DNA of 35,148 bases from an uncultured Pelagibacteraceae bacterium (GCA_902618565.1 CACNAX010000010.1:1-35148), one strand, 5' to 3'; shown: positions 16,653 through 24,198, numbered from the stretch's first letter. Numbers and translations are program-made. The notes: generated by a model not told the origin, from the sequence alone.

Positions 16653-17869
16653 TAGATGTCATCAGCTAGTCTGACACCACAAAACTGCCAAGTATCACTT
16701 GGGTAAAAGAAATTTCTATAAGATGCTCTGACATGATTAATAGACGTAGAATGTGAGCCGCCTTTTAAGACAAACTGATTACACATGAACTTATTATTAT
16801 ATTCTCCTAGATTTCCTTCATAAGGTTTGTATTTTTTGTAAGGTGTGTAATTACTACTTGTCCAAGCCCATAAATTTCCATAAACATCGTCTGCTTTTTC
16901 TTCTACTTCATGGAAAATTTTATTTTCTAAAAAATTACCTTTTTTCTCAGATTGTTTTAAAAAATACTCTAGTTCAAATTCAGTTGGTAATCTTTTGTTT
17001 TTATATCTTGCAAATGCATCTGCTTCATAGAAACTTATATGAGAAACTGGCTTTTCATTATCAATTTTTTTTACACCGTTTAATGTAAAATAATTATTAT
17101 TATCTATCCAATACATTGGTTTTTGTAATTTGTTATTATTTACAAAATCCCATCCATCAGATAACCAATACTCATGGTTTTTATATCCTCCATCATTAAT
17201 AAATTCTTTCCACTCTGCATTAGTAACAAATGAATATATTTTAAAAGGATCTAATTGTGTTTCTGATACTGGTAATTCGTTATCGTAACAAAAAATATCC
17301 TCGTTGTTTCCATATTTAAATTTTTTACTAGTTTCTAACGTCAATTCATTTTCTTCTTTAGCAGTTGGTTTATCATCGTTAGAATTATAAGTCGGCATCA
17401 ATGGATTGTTGTAAAAAATATTTTTAATATCCATTAACATTAATTCTTGATGCTGTTGTTCGTGATTTGAACCTAGTTCAACTAAAAATGATGTCCTGTT
17501 ATTTTTTGTCCTTTTTAAAAAATCAATAATATTTTCGGTTACATAGTGTCTATATTTTACAACATCTTTTAAGATGGGTCTATTTAGTGAACCTCTCTTG
17601 TTTCGAGGATTGTACTCACCCACAGAATTATAATACGAATTAAAAATGTAATTGTAATCTTTGTTAAAAGGTTTGTAACTTTCATCCAATTCTGACAAGA
17701 TGAATTTTTCGAAGAACCATGTGGTGTGACCAAGATGCCACTTAAGAGGACTAACATTTTTGCTGGGCTGTATGACCATATCCTCAGCCTCTAAGTTCTC
17801 GCACAGGGATAGAGTTTGTTGTCTTGTTTTGGAGAATAATTCTGTAATTTGAGATAATTTATTTTCCAT
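16652..17869 (-). CDS. egtB: Ergothioneine synthase EgtB (sulfoxide synthase)
   Basis: EgtB is a non-heme iron enzyme that joins hercynine to the sulfur of cysteine or gamma-glutamylcysteine using O2. The 405-residue protein has the DinB-like iron domain with WHLGHTTWFFEKFIL (44-58) and NHEQQHQELMLMDI (135-148); likely ligands are H48, H136 and H140. A C-terminal FGE-sulfatase domain ends LKGGSHSTSINHVRASYRNF and CGVRLADD. Size and domain order match bacterial EgtB. No egtA, egtC or egtE is in the window, so the enzyme may use cysteine directly and rely on a distant C-S lyase. It is the first gene of the minus-strand run and faces a divergent MetF-like gene across 104 bases. Confidence 0.93.
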   Translation of the reverse strand: MENKLSQITELFSKTRQQTLSLCENLEAEDMVIQPSKNVSPLKWHLGHTTWFFEKFILSELDESYKPFNKDYNYIFNSYYNSVGEYNPRNKRGSLNRPILKDVVKYRHYVTENIIDFLKRTKNNRTSFLVELGSNHEQQHQELMLMDIKNIFYNNPLMPTYNSNDDKPTAKEENELTLETSKKFKYGNNEDIFCYDNELPVSETQLDPFKIYSFVTNAEWKEFINDGGYKNHEYWLSDGWDFVNNNKLQKPMYWIDNNNYFTLNGVKKIDNEKPVSHISFYEADAFARYKNKRLPTEFELEYFLKQSEKKGNFLENKIFHEVEEKADDVYGNLWAWTSSNYTPYKKYKPYEGNLGEYNNKFMCNQFVLKGGSHSTSINHVRASYRNFFYPSDTWQFCGVRLADDI

Positions 17870-17973
17870 GACTAAATTTAATTAAATTTTCAGATCATGA
17901 CAATGGGTTACAATGTGTTAGGCTGTTTAATATTTTTATAGACACGGAATATAAAATAATTAAGAATTTACTT
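17870..17973. promoter_or_regulatory. Divergent promoter region between egtB and the metF-like gene
   Basis: These 104 bases separate two divergent operons and must hold both promoters. For egtB, the minus strand shows TTGTCA (17903-17898), a 17-base spacer and TAAATT (17880-17875). That would place the transcript start at or next to the ATG, giving an essentially leaderless message. Toward the metF-like gene the region is AT-rich with no convincing -35/-10 pair. I see no operator palindrome or riboswitch-like pairing. The promoter assignment is pattern matching only. Confidence 0.3.
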
Positions 17974-18702
17974 ATGAATTTTTCTTTAGAAATAGGTCCT
18001 AAAACTGATCTAAGCACGTTGCCAAAGGTAAAAGATGTTTATGTTACAATGCTACCTGGAGGTGATTATAAAGAGACCGCTCAACAGTCTGGAGAGTTGG
18101 TTAAAGAGGGATTTAATCCAGTTCCTCACTTCCCAGCAAGGTCAATAAATGATGAAAATCAGCTGAAAGATTATGTTTCTAGATGTAAAGATTTGGGTGT
18201 TAAGCAGGTCTTGGTGATAGGTGGAAGTCGTGACCCGATCGGAAAATTTGATAGCTCATATCAAATGTTAGAGACAGGGTTTTTTGATGGTATCAAGATT
18301 GGAATTGCTGGACATCCTGAGGGGAGTCCTGATATATCCGACTCTGATTTAGAAAAAGCTATGATAGATAAAAAGCCTTATGCTGATTATATAGTTACAC
18401 AGTGGCTAATGGATACTCAGCCTATTATAGATTTTATCTCAAAACAAACAATACCAGTTCATGTTGGAATAACTGGGCCAATGAAAATATCTAGCTTAAT
18501 TAAATTTGCTAATATTGTAGGGGCAAAAAATTCCATTAACTTTCTTAAATCTAATTTTAGTAAGGCGTTAGATTTATTGAAACCTAAAGACCCTAATGAT
18601 TTAATTGGGAAAGTTAAATCGCATACTGATTATTTCCACATTTATACATTCGGCGGCTTGAAGGAAACTAACAAGTGGTTGAAGGAGAATAACTATGTCT
18701 AA
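17974..18702 (+). CDS. MetF-like methylenetetrahydrofolate reductase family protein
   Basis: This 242-residue protein is shorter than E. coli MetF (about 296) but keeps the three key positions of the family. E6 is in FSLEIGP, an Asp is at D87 in VIGGSRDPIG, and Gln is at Q143 in VTQWLM. FNPVPHFPARSI (47-58) and GIAGHPEGSPDIS (110-122) correspond to the MetF barrel strands. MetF interconverts 5,10-methylene- and 5-methyl-tetrahydrofolate. It overlaps the DmdA-like gene by 8 bases, so the two products are probably made together. The simplest reading is that the demethylase makes 5-methyl-THF and this enzyme oxidises it back to methylene-THF, as proposed for folate-dependent O-demethylation systems. 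A normal biosynthetic MetF elsewhere cannot be ruled out. Confidence 0.82.
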   Translation: MNFSLEIGPKTDLSTLPKVKDVYVTMLPGGDYKETAQQSGELVKEGFNPVPHFPARSINDENQLKDYVSRCKDLGVKQVLVIGGSRDPIGKFDSSYQMLETGFFDGIKIGIAGHPEGSPDISDSDLEKAMIDKKPYADYIVTQWLMDTQPIIDFISKQTIPVHVGITGPMKISSLIKFANIVGAKNSINFLKSNFSKALDLLKPKDPNDLIGKVKSHTDYFHIYTFGGLKETNKWLKENNYV

Positions 18703-20050
18703 TGAATTTGACTATAGTAAACTAAGACATACAACATCAGTAGATCAGTCTGACAGAAAAGTACCATACAATTTAAGACAAAGCGGACCTACTAAAGTTG
18801 AGATGCTAATATCAACAAGAGTAAGGAAGTCTCCATACTGGCATTTATCAATGAAAGCAGGATGTTGGAGAGCAACTGTATATAACAGAATTTACCATCC
18901 AAGAGGTTATGTTAAACCTGAAGATGGTGGCGCAATGGTTGAGTACGAAGCAATTAAAAACCATGTAACAATGTGGAATGTTGCAGTTGAAAGACAAATA
19001 CAAGTTAAAGGACCAGATGCAGAAAAATTTGTTGATTATGTAATTACAAGGGATGCTACAAAAATTTCTCCAATGAGAGGAAGATATGTAATTTTGTGTA
19101 ATGCATATGGAGGAGTATTAAATGATCCTATTCTTTTAAGAATATCTAAAGATGAATTTTGGTTTAGTTTATCAGATAGTGATATTGGATTATATCTGCA
19201 AGGAGTAAATGCTGACGAAAGGTTTAATGTTCAAATTAATGAAATAGATGCTTGTCCTGTACAAATTCAAGGTCCTAAAGCAAAAGCTTTAATGAAAGAT
19301 CTTTGTGGAAGTGAAGTTGACATAGACAACATGCCTTTTTATGGTTTGGCGTCTGCAAAAGTTGGTGGAAGAAGTTGTATTATTTCTCAAACAGGTTTTT
19401 CAGGCGAGTCTGGATTTGAAATATATTTAAGAGAAGCAACTTTATATGCTGAAGATATGTGGAATGCTGTTCTTGAGGCAGGTAAAAAACATAATTTAAT
19501 GGTAATTGCTCCTGCACACCATAGAAGGATACAAGCTGGAATTCTTTCATGGGGACAAGATATGGATCATGAACATAATCCATTTCAATGTAATCTTGGT
19601 TATCAAGTTTCTTTATCTGGCAAAGGTGAATGGAACAAAAAAGGTGATTACGTTGGAAAAAAAGCTCTCGAGAAAATGAAAGCTGATTTAAAAGCAGGTC
19701 ATAAACCTTACAAACTTCAATTAGTTGGACTTGAATTAGGAGGAAAACCTATTGAAGAATATGCTCCAGATTTTTGGTTAATTTCAGAAAACGGGAGTGA
19801 GCCTGTAGGATTTATAACTTCTCCTTGGTATCACCCAGAAAAAGGGAAAAATATTGCCATGGGATACGTTCCATTTGATGGCACGCTAAATGCAAATGGT
19901 TTTCCAAAAGGTAAGGTTGGATCGAAATTTAAAGTCCATCTACCAGAAAAATATTCTGATAAACCTGGAGAACCGGTCGATGCAGTTGTAGTTGATGTTC
20001 CATTTACAGAGTCTTACAACGCAAATACAAGAGAAGTAGTTAATAAGTGA
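18695..20050 (+). CDS. DmdA-like, GcvT-family folate-dependent demethylase of unknown substrate
   Basis: This 451-residue protein belongs to the aminomethyltransferase/DmdA superfamily. Key segments are LISTRVRKSPYWHLS (38-52), ATVYNRIYHPRGYV (60-73), MWNVAVERQIQVKGPDAEKF (93-112), GGVLNDPILLRISKDEFWFS (139-158) and LSDSDIGLYLQG. These parallel DmdA (WDVAAERQVQIKG, ADSD). It is about 80 residues longer than SAR11 DmdA (369), and many active-site-region residues differ, so I do not call it DmdA. The family transfers a methyl or methylene group from S-, O- or N-methyl substrates to tetrahydrofolate. Its only close partner is the overlapping MetF-like gene. Substrate candidates (DMSP-like, methoxylated or N-methyl compounds) cannot be separated by sequence alone. 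Confidence 0.85.
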   Translation: MSNEFDYSKLRHTTSVDQSDRKVPYNLRQSGPTKVEMLISTRVRKSPYWHLSMKAGCWRATVYNRIYHPRGYVKPEDGGAMVEYEAIKNHVTMWNVAVERQIQVKGPDAEKFVDYVITRDATKISPMRGRYVILCNAYGGVLNDPILLRISKDEFWFSLSDSDIGLYLQGVNADERFNVQINEIDACPVQIQGPKAKALMKDLCGSEVDIDNMPFYGLASAKVGGRSCIISQTGFSGESGFEIYLREATLYAEDMWNAVLEAGKKHNLMVIAPAHHRRIQAGILSWGQDMDHEHNPFQCNLGYQVSLSGKGEWNKKGDYVGKKALEKMKADLKAGHKPYKLQLVGLELGGKPIEEYAPDFWLISENGSEPVGFITSPWYHPEKGKNIAMGYVPFDGTLNANGFPKGKVGSKFKVHLPEKYSDKPGEPVDAVVVDVPFTESYNANTREVVNK

Positions 20051-20060
20051 TAAAAATTTT

Positions 20061-20087
20061 TTTAGGGGGAATTTAATTCCCCCTAAA
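20061..20087 (+). terminator. Strong hairpin after the DmdA-like gene
   Basis: A perfect 13-base-pair inverted repeat (TTTAGGGGGAATT, one central T, then its complement) starts 10 bases after the stop codon. It is far more GC-rich than its surroundings. It looks like a transcription terminator or 3' end stabiliser for the metF-like/DmdA-like pair. However, the downstream side reads AAATATG rather than a U tract, so rho-independent termination may be weak. The hairpin ends one base before the ATG of a 35-codon ORF, so it could also hide that ORF's start. Confidence 0.7.
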
Positions 20088-20088
20088 T

Positions 20089-20196
20089 ATGACGAAAACC
20101 TTTTTCATAGTTGTTTGCATTATAATCGCTATTGCTCTAATAATATTCCCATTAATCGTTTCATATAAGGCGCAAAAAAAAAATAAAGATAATTAA
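20089..20196 (+). CDS. Putative 35-residue single-pass membrane protein
   Basis: An ATG at 20089 opens a 35-codon frame (MTKTFFIVVCIIIAIALIIF at the start, ending in a lysine-rich SYKAQKKNKDN tail). This is a textbook single transmembrane helix with a positively charged end. Its TAA overlaps the ATG of the Yip1-like gene by one base (TAATG), which is typical of translational coupling in this genome. There is no purine-rich ribosome-binding site; the bases just upstream belong to the GC hairpin. I do not recognise a family. Coding status is plausible but unproven. Confidence 0.5.
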   Translation: MTKTFFIVVCIIIAIALIIFPLIVSYKAQKKNKDN

Positions 20197-20741
20197 TGTT
20201 TGCTCAGTTTTTAGATATTGTTTTTAAATCGTTAAAGCTTGATAAAACTCTTTATAGAACTCCAAGATATTATGGAGAAGCTGGAATTTATTTTGCAATT
20301 CTAATTATGATTTTAGATGGGGTTGCGGGTGCTATTGCAGCTAATACGATTGTAAAAACATCAGTTGGTATATCTGGTTTAACAGCATTATTAACGTGGC
20401 TAGTGTGGGCAATTTTTATATTTGTAATTGGGGTTAAAATTTTTCCTGATAAAGATAGAAAAATTCCATTTAAAAGAGTTCTTATAGCTGTTGGGTACGC
20501 ACATGCTCCAGGTCTGATAAGATTTTTTGCAGTTACACCAGAACTGGTTCTTTTAATTATTTTTCTTACTCAATTTTGGATTTTTGCTTCATTAATCATT
20601 GCAACACGACATATTTTAAATTTAAAATCAAATTTAAAAGCATTTGGAATTGTATTTTTGTCTTTTTTAATTATTTCTTTTTTGACAATTTCATTTGTAA
20701 TGACAAAAATTAATTCATTACCTATAAGTACAAATATTTAA
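20196..20741 (+). CDS. Yip1-family integral membrane protein
   Basis: The 181-residue product has a short amphipathic N-terminus (FAQFLDIVFKSLKLDKTLYR) followed by about five hydrophobic segments: roughly 27-48, 57-82, 100-118, 120-140 and 147-170. The loop KDRKIPFKRVLIAVGYAHAP, then GLIRF, is typical of bacterial Yip1-domain proteins, whose function is unknown. Its start is coupled to the 35-residue ORF. Its stop codon shares three bases with the stop of a small minus-strand gene, so the two operons overlap tail to tail. Confidence 0.78.
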   Translation: MFAQFLDIVFKSLKLDKTLYRTPRYYGEAGIYFAILIMILDGVAGAIAANTIVKTSVGISGLTALLTWLVWAIFIFVIGVKIFPDKDRKIPFKRVLIAVGYAHAPGLIRFFAVTPELVLLIIFLTQFWIFASLIIATRHILNLKSNLKAFGIVFLSFLIISFLTISFVMTKINSLPISTNI

Positions 20742-20905
20742 AGTGGAAATAAAGTTTTAGATGTTCTGCAGGAGTTACAAAGTTTATATCCTGTGAGTAT
20801 TAAATTTTGAGTTACTGACTCATCTTCTTTTTTACATTCATCACAAATATCATTTAATTCATTATTATCCGATTTGTCTGATTTATATTCAAAGTTATCA
20901 GTCAT
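20738..20905 (-). CDS. 55-residue CxxC/CxxC zinc-ribbon-like protein
   Basis: From the ATG at 20905 a 55-codon frame encodes a small acidic protein with ICDECKKEDE (20-29) and KLCNSCRTSK (41-50). These are two CxxC pairs about 18 residues apart, the pattern of a zinc ribbon or rubredoxin-like knuckle. The start overlaps the DUF3726-like gene by 8 bases, and AGGA lies 10 bases upstream. Its stop overlaps the Yip1 stop at the palindrome TTAA. The overlaps, motif and ribosome-binding site together make it a credible gene despite its size. Function is unknown, but its place as the last gene of the dipeptidase operon suggests a metal-binding accessory. Confidence 0.7.
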   Translation of the reverse strand: MTDNFEYKSDKSDNNELNDICDECKKEDESVTQNLILTGYKLCNSCRTSKTLFPL

Positions 20906-21506
20906 TATCTGTTAATCCTGCTCCTGCAGTTTTTTGTTTTAACTCATCAGTTTCTTCAACAAATGTGTTTTCTGATAATTTTGTTAATTCTTTCCAATCT
21001 TCTTCAGAAAAATTATTCTTATTTTCTAAGAATTGAACTTTAATTACATCAGCTTTTTCTACAATCTCACTACTTAAGTAATTCGAATAAATCGATTGAT
21101 TGAAATTTAATAAAAATTCTTTTTGATCTATCTTTAAAAAAATTCTCTTTCCCGTTATTTCCGAAGATCTACTGACAAACGGCAAAAATATCAATGGGTA
21201 AGCCATTTTTTCAATTTCTATATCATTTAGTTCTTGGATAGAGATAGATTGGTCAAAAAAACTTAATCCAAGTTTAATCGGACAGTAAAAGTTTTGAGGT
21301 CTGTTGCTTTTGTTAAAAGATTGACAATTTTCAAAATTCTCATTATTAAAAATCTTAAAATATTGGTTTATGTTTTTTATTCCTGGTAAACCAAATAACT
21401 CAAGTTGTTTAATGTTCTTTCCTATTTCTTCGGCAACACCCCAAGAGAAACCTTTTGCTTTAGTTGAACGTTTAACAATTGTATCGATTTCACTATAACT
21501 TCTCAT
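20898..21506 (-). CDS. DUF3726-like protein
   Basis: This 202-residue cytoplasmic protein opens with a helix (MRSYSEIDTIVKRSTKAKG) followed by FSWGVAEEIGKNIKQLELFG and LPGI. It ends in KTAGAGLTDND. Both ends match what I recall of the DUF3726 family (N-terminal G-x-x-W-G-x-A-E-E and C-terminal AGAGLTDND); the function of that family is unknown. The middle is beta-rich and poorly conserved to my eye. It lies 8 bases after the 550-residue gene and overlaps the zinc-ribbon gene, so these form one unit. Confidence 0.75.
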   Translation of the reverse strand: MRSYSEIDTIVKRSTKAKGFSWGVAEEIGKNIKQLELFGLPGIKNINQYFKIFNNENFENCQSFNKSNRPQNFYCPIKLGLSFFDQSISIQELNDIEIEKMAYPLIFLPFVSRSSEITGKRIFLKIDQKEFLLNFNQSIYSNYLSSEIVEKADVIKVQFLENKNNFSEEDWKELTKLSENTFVEETDELKQKTAGAGLTDND

Positions 21507-21514
21507 TGATTACT

Positions 21515-23167
21515 TTAGTTATATATCCAATATTGATTAAATGAATTAAGTTCATTTGGTAATGGAGCTCCTTGAAACATACAAATCCTTAACCATTTGT
21601 CAGATCTTGGATCAAACTTTACTGCCCCAAAAAAAGATAGTTTAAGTCTCAACATATCAATAGGAACTAATTTTGAGCCGATGGTGTTATCTTGAATTTC
21701 AGAATATGGATATTTCTCTGTTATAAACACTCTTCTTACAACATGTCTTAAATCATTGTTCCGTACTAGAAAATTGCCAATCTTTAAGCTGTTTTTTAGT
21801 GTAAAAATAGTTTCATAAAGTTTTTTTATATCTCTAGCAATAGCTGTAGGCTGCTCAAGTTCTGAACCATTATCTTCAAACCGATCTCCAATTCTAGGCT
21901 CTTCTTTATTTTTTGAAATAAACCAAAATTTTTTATTATTTTCATTTTTTGAAAAATCAATTTTTAAAATATCTGAATAATTTTTTTCAATTATTTCTCT
22001 TAGGTCATTTATAGTTCTGTCTACAGGTATATTAAAACTACTATCCTCGTCTGAACTCATTTGAGAAATTAAAGGATCAGTTATTTCATTATATGGCTCC
22101 ATCATTATAGAAACCAAATACTCAACTCCTTCTTCAGATAAATTTTCCTCTGCCCAGTTATATAATTTATCAAATATATAAAAATTTGATTTATCAATAT
22201 TATCTTTCAAATAATCAATTAAATTTTGTAAATCATTAATTAAATTGTTTATTTTTTTCTTTTGGTATTCGCTGTCAGTATTCCATGAAGTTACATTTTT
22301 TAATGATTTTGTTAAACAGTTGTAAAAAATTTTAAACTCATCTTCTGATACTTTTTCTATTTCTCTTATTTTTTTTAAAGCTGTCTCTTTAGCTAGAATC
22401 CAATTATTTAACAATGAAGGGTGATTAACAATAAATGGTGCCATTCCTAATCCAGTTGAATTTCCAATTCCTAAATTTCTGCAAATATCCAAGTCTAATT
22501 CTACAGCGTCTTTAGGATTTTTATGTTTTGCTATATGATTGACCTGATCAAAAGTGAATTGTCTCACAAGGTAAACTAACATCATTTCCAATCTAAAAGG
22601 ACCATTTATTTCATCTCTATTTTTAATTCTAAACCTGTCTGCTAATCCAAATTTTCCTGAGCCGTATACCGCAGTTGTTCTGTACAAGTATCCAACTTTT
22701 GAAAGCTCATTAGTATTGGGCTGGATACCTTTTGATAAACACTCAACCACATAGTTAAATGCTCTAACTGATCTATTTGCTCTTGAGAGAGTTAGTTCTT
22801 TATAAGAAAGTCTACCGACTTCTTGTTTAGGAACATTCTGTGAAAGTCTATCAATATCAATTTTTGAAGGAATGCCATCATACAAAGCAAATGCAGCATC
22901 CCATTTAGTTGCTATTACTCTATCAGATCTTTCCTCATCTTTAAGTTCATTGGCAAAACAAACTAGAGAATATGTTTTTTTATCTTTTGAAAATGAATAA
23001 ATGGCAACTCCATACCCCCTATTATTCAAGTCGAACAAATCTCTGTTATATTTCCAATCTTTGAACTCATTTAAAAATGATCTTAGAAAAGATAATTTAG
23101 ATTGATGAAACGATCCAAGTCTAGAGAGTTTCATTACAATTTTAGGATCTCTTAGTGGAACTTGCAT
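21515..23167 (-). CDS. Conserved protein of unknown function, 550 residues
   Basis: I do not recognise an established domain. The N-terminal 200 residues look well conserved: RGYGVAIYSFSKDKKTYSLV (50-69), then ERSDRVIATKWDAAFALYDG (79-98), KELTLSRANRSVRAFNYVVE and YLYRTTAVYGSGKFGLADR. The last of these is the sort of segment seen in long conserved hypotheticals of proteobacteria. Residues about 270-330 are helical and charged. The C-terminal part ends VKFDPRSDKWLRICMFQGAP, then LPNELN. There is no signal peptide or membrane helix. The ATG overlaps the dipeptidase stop (TAATG), so expression is coupled. M12 is an alternative start. Confidence 0.8.
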   Translation of the reverse strand: MQVPLRDPKIVMKLSRLGSFHQSKLSFLRSFLNEFKDWKYNRDLFDLNNRGYGVAIYSFSKDKKTYSLVCFANELKDEERSDRVIATKWDAAFALYDGIPSKIDIDRLSQNVPKQEVGRLSYKELTLSRANRSVRAFNYVVECLSKGIQPNTNELSKVGYLYRTTAVYGSGKFGLADRFRIKNRDEINGPFRLEMMLVYLVRQFTFDQVNHIAKHKNPKDAVELDLDICRNLGIGNSTGLGMAPFIVNHPSLLNNWILAKETALKKIREIEKVSEDEFKIFYNCLTKSLKNVTSWNTDSEYQKKKINNLINDLQNLIDYLKDNIDKSNFYIFDKLYNWAEENLSEEGVEYLVSIMMEPYNEITDPLISQMSSDEDSSFNIPVDRTINDLREIIEKNYSDILKIDFSKNENNKKFWFISKNKEEPRIGDRFEDNGSELEQPTAIARDIKKLYETIFTLKNSLKIGNFLVRNNDLRHVVRRVFITEKYPYSEIQDNTIGSKLVPIDMLRLKLSFFGAVKFDPRSDKWLRICMFQGAPLPNELNSFNQYWIYN

Positions 23168-24135
23168 TAATTAATTCCTTTATAAAAATTAAACCAGTTA
23201 TTTCCAAGTATCTTATTTATCTCTTCTTCGTGAAAACCTTTATTTTTTAGTTCTGTGTTTATATTATTAAATCCTCTTGCATCCAAAAACCAATCTGGTT
23301 GTTTTGGAAAACCAGGTTTTTCTTTACTACCTTCACCAAAATTTTTTGATTTTGACCATGTTCCATTTCTCATCCACTCAACTACACTGTCTGGTTGGTT
23401 CAAACATAAGTCTGATCCTATACCAACGTTATTAATACCCATAATTTCAACTGTTCTTGCAACCATTTCACAAAAACTTTCTATTTTACAATTCGTTCCA
23501 TCTTTTAAATGATGGGCATATAATGATAACCCTAACATTCCTCCACTATCGGATAAAACTTTTAATAATTCTGTAGATTTATTTCTTTTCGCTTCAAACC
23601 AAAAGGTTGGATTTGCATGAGTGATCGCAATAGGTTTTTGGCTAATTTCGATTGCATCAAATGTACTTTTCTCTGCTGAATGAGACATGTCAACAACGAT
23701 ACCTACTCTATTCATTTCTTTAATAGCCTCTTTTCCAAAATTAGTAACTCCGCTATCATTTTTTTCATAACATCCAGTGGCTAATAATGATTGGTTGTTA
23801 TAAGTTAATTGCATAAATCGACAACCTTGTGAGTGTACTTTTTCTATAAGACCTATGTCATCTTCAATTGGAGAACAATTTTGAAATCCAAAAAAAATTG
23901 CAGTTTTGTTTTCTTCTTTTGCTTTTGTAATATCATTGTAGTTATTGCCTAGAAATATAAGATCTTTATTTTCCTCAAAATGTTTATTCCACTCATGTAT
24001 TCTTTGTTGTAATTCATCATAGTCTTCGTGATAAACCAACGTTACGTGAACCGCATTTAATCCAGCTTTATTATTTATTTCAAAGATTTCTCTAGACCAT
24101 TTACAATACTGAAGATTATCAATTCGATAATTCAT
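23167..24135 (-). CDS. Peptidase M19-like (membrane dipeptidase family) protein with altered metal site
   Basis: This 322-residue amidohydrolase-fold protein retains H152 (VVDMSHSAEKS), H173 (IAITHANP) and D242 (VGIGSDL) of the renal-dipeptidase family. The N-terminal HxD ligand pair of classical members is replaced by RIDNLQYCKW (D6). The bridging glutamate position reads Gln (Q85 in FFGFQNCS). One zinc site may therefore be lost or re-made, and dipeptide cleavage is doubtful. I recall the same N-terminal signature in 'dipeptidases' linked to pseudomonad dimethylglycine catabolic (dgc) clusters, which would suit this window. That memory needs checking. There is no signal peptide. It is the first gene of a four-gene minus-strand operon. 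Confidence 0.83.
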   Translation of the reverse strand: MNYRIDNLQYCKWSREIFEINNKAGLNAVHVTLVYHEDYDELQQRIHEWNKHFEENKDLIFLGNNYNDITKAKEENKTAIFFGFQNCSPIEDDIGLIEKVHSQGCRFMQLTYNNQSLLATGCYEKNDSGVTNFGKEAIKEMNRVGIVVDMSHSAEKSTFDAIEISQKPIAITHANPTFWFEAKRNKSTELLKVLSDSGGMLGLSLYAHHLKDGTNCKIESFCEMVARTVEIMGINNVGIGSDLCLNQPDSVVEWMRNGTWSKSKNFGEGSKEKPGFPKQPDWFLDARGFNNINTELKNKGFHEEEINKILGNNWFNFYKGIN

Positions 24136-24198
24136 ATTTGGTATACACTATTATTATTATTATGATTGTCACTAACTTAAACTGTCCTTAGCTAAAAA

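Noticed and set aside
17897..17941. A 14-codon ATG-to-TAG frame in the gap before the metF-like gene, possibly a leader peptide
   Set aside because: No ribosome-binding site, no regulatory codon bias and no attenuator-like hairpin follow it.
18695..20050. Calling the 451-residue GcvT-family protein DmdA, the DMSP demethylase
   Set aside because: It shares clear blocks with DmdA but is about 80 residues longer and differs from the SAR11 DmdA sequence I recall over most of its length, so only 'DmdA-like' is supported.
24149..24162. Short ATT microsatellite upstream of purE
   Set aside because: Expected by chance in DNA this AT-rich; no sign of phase variation because it lies outside the coding frames.
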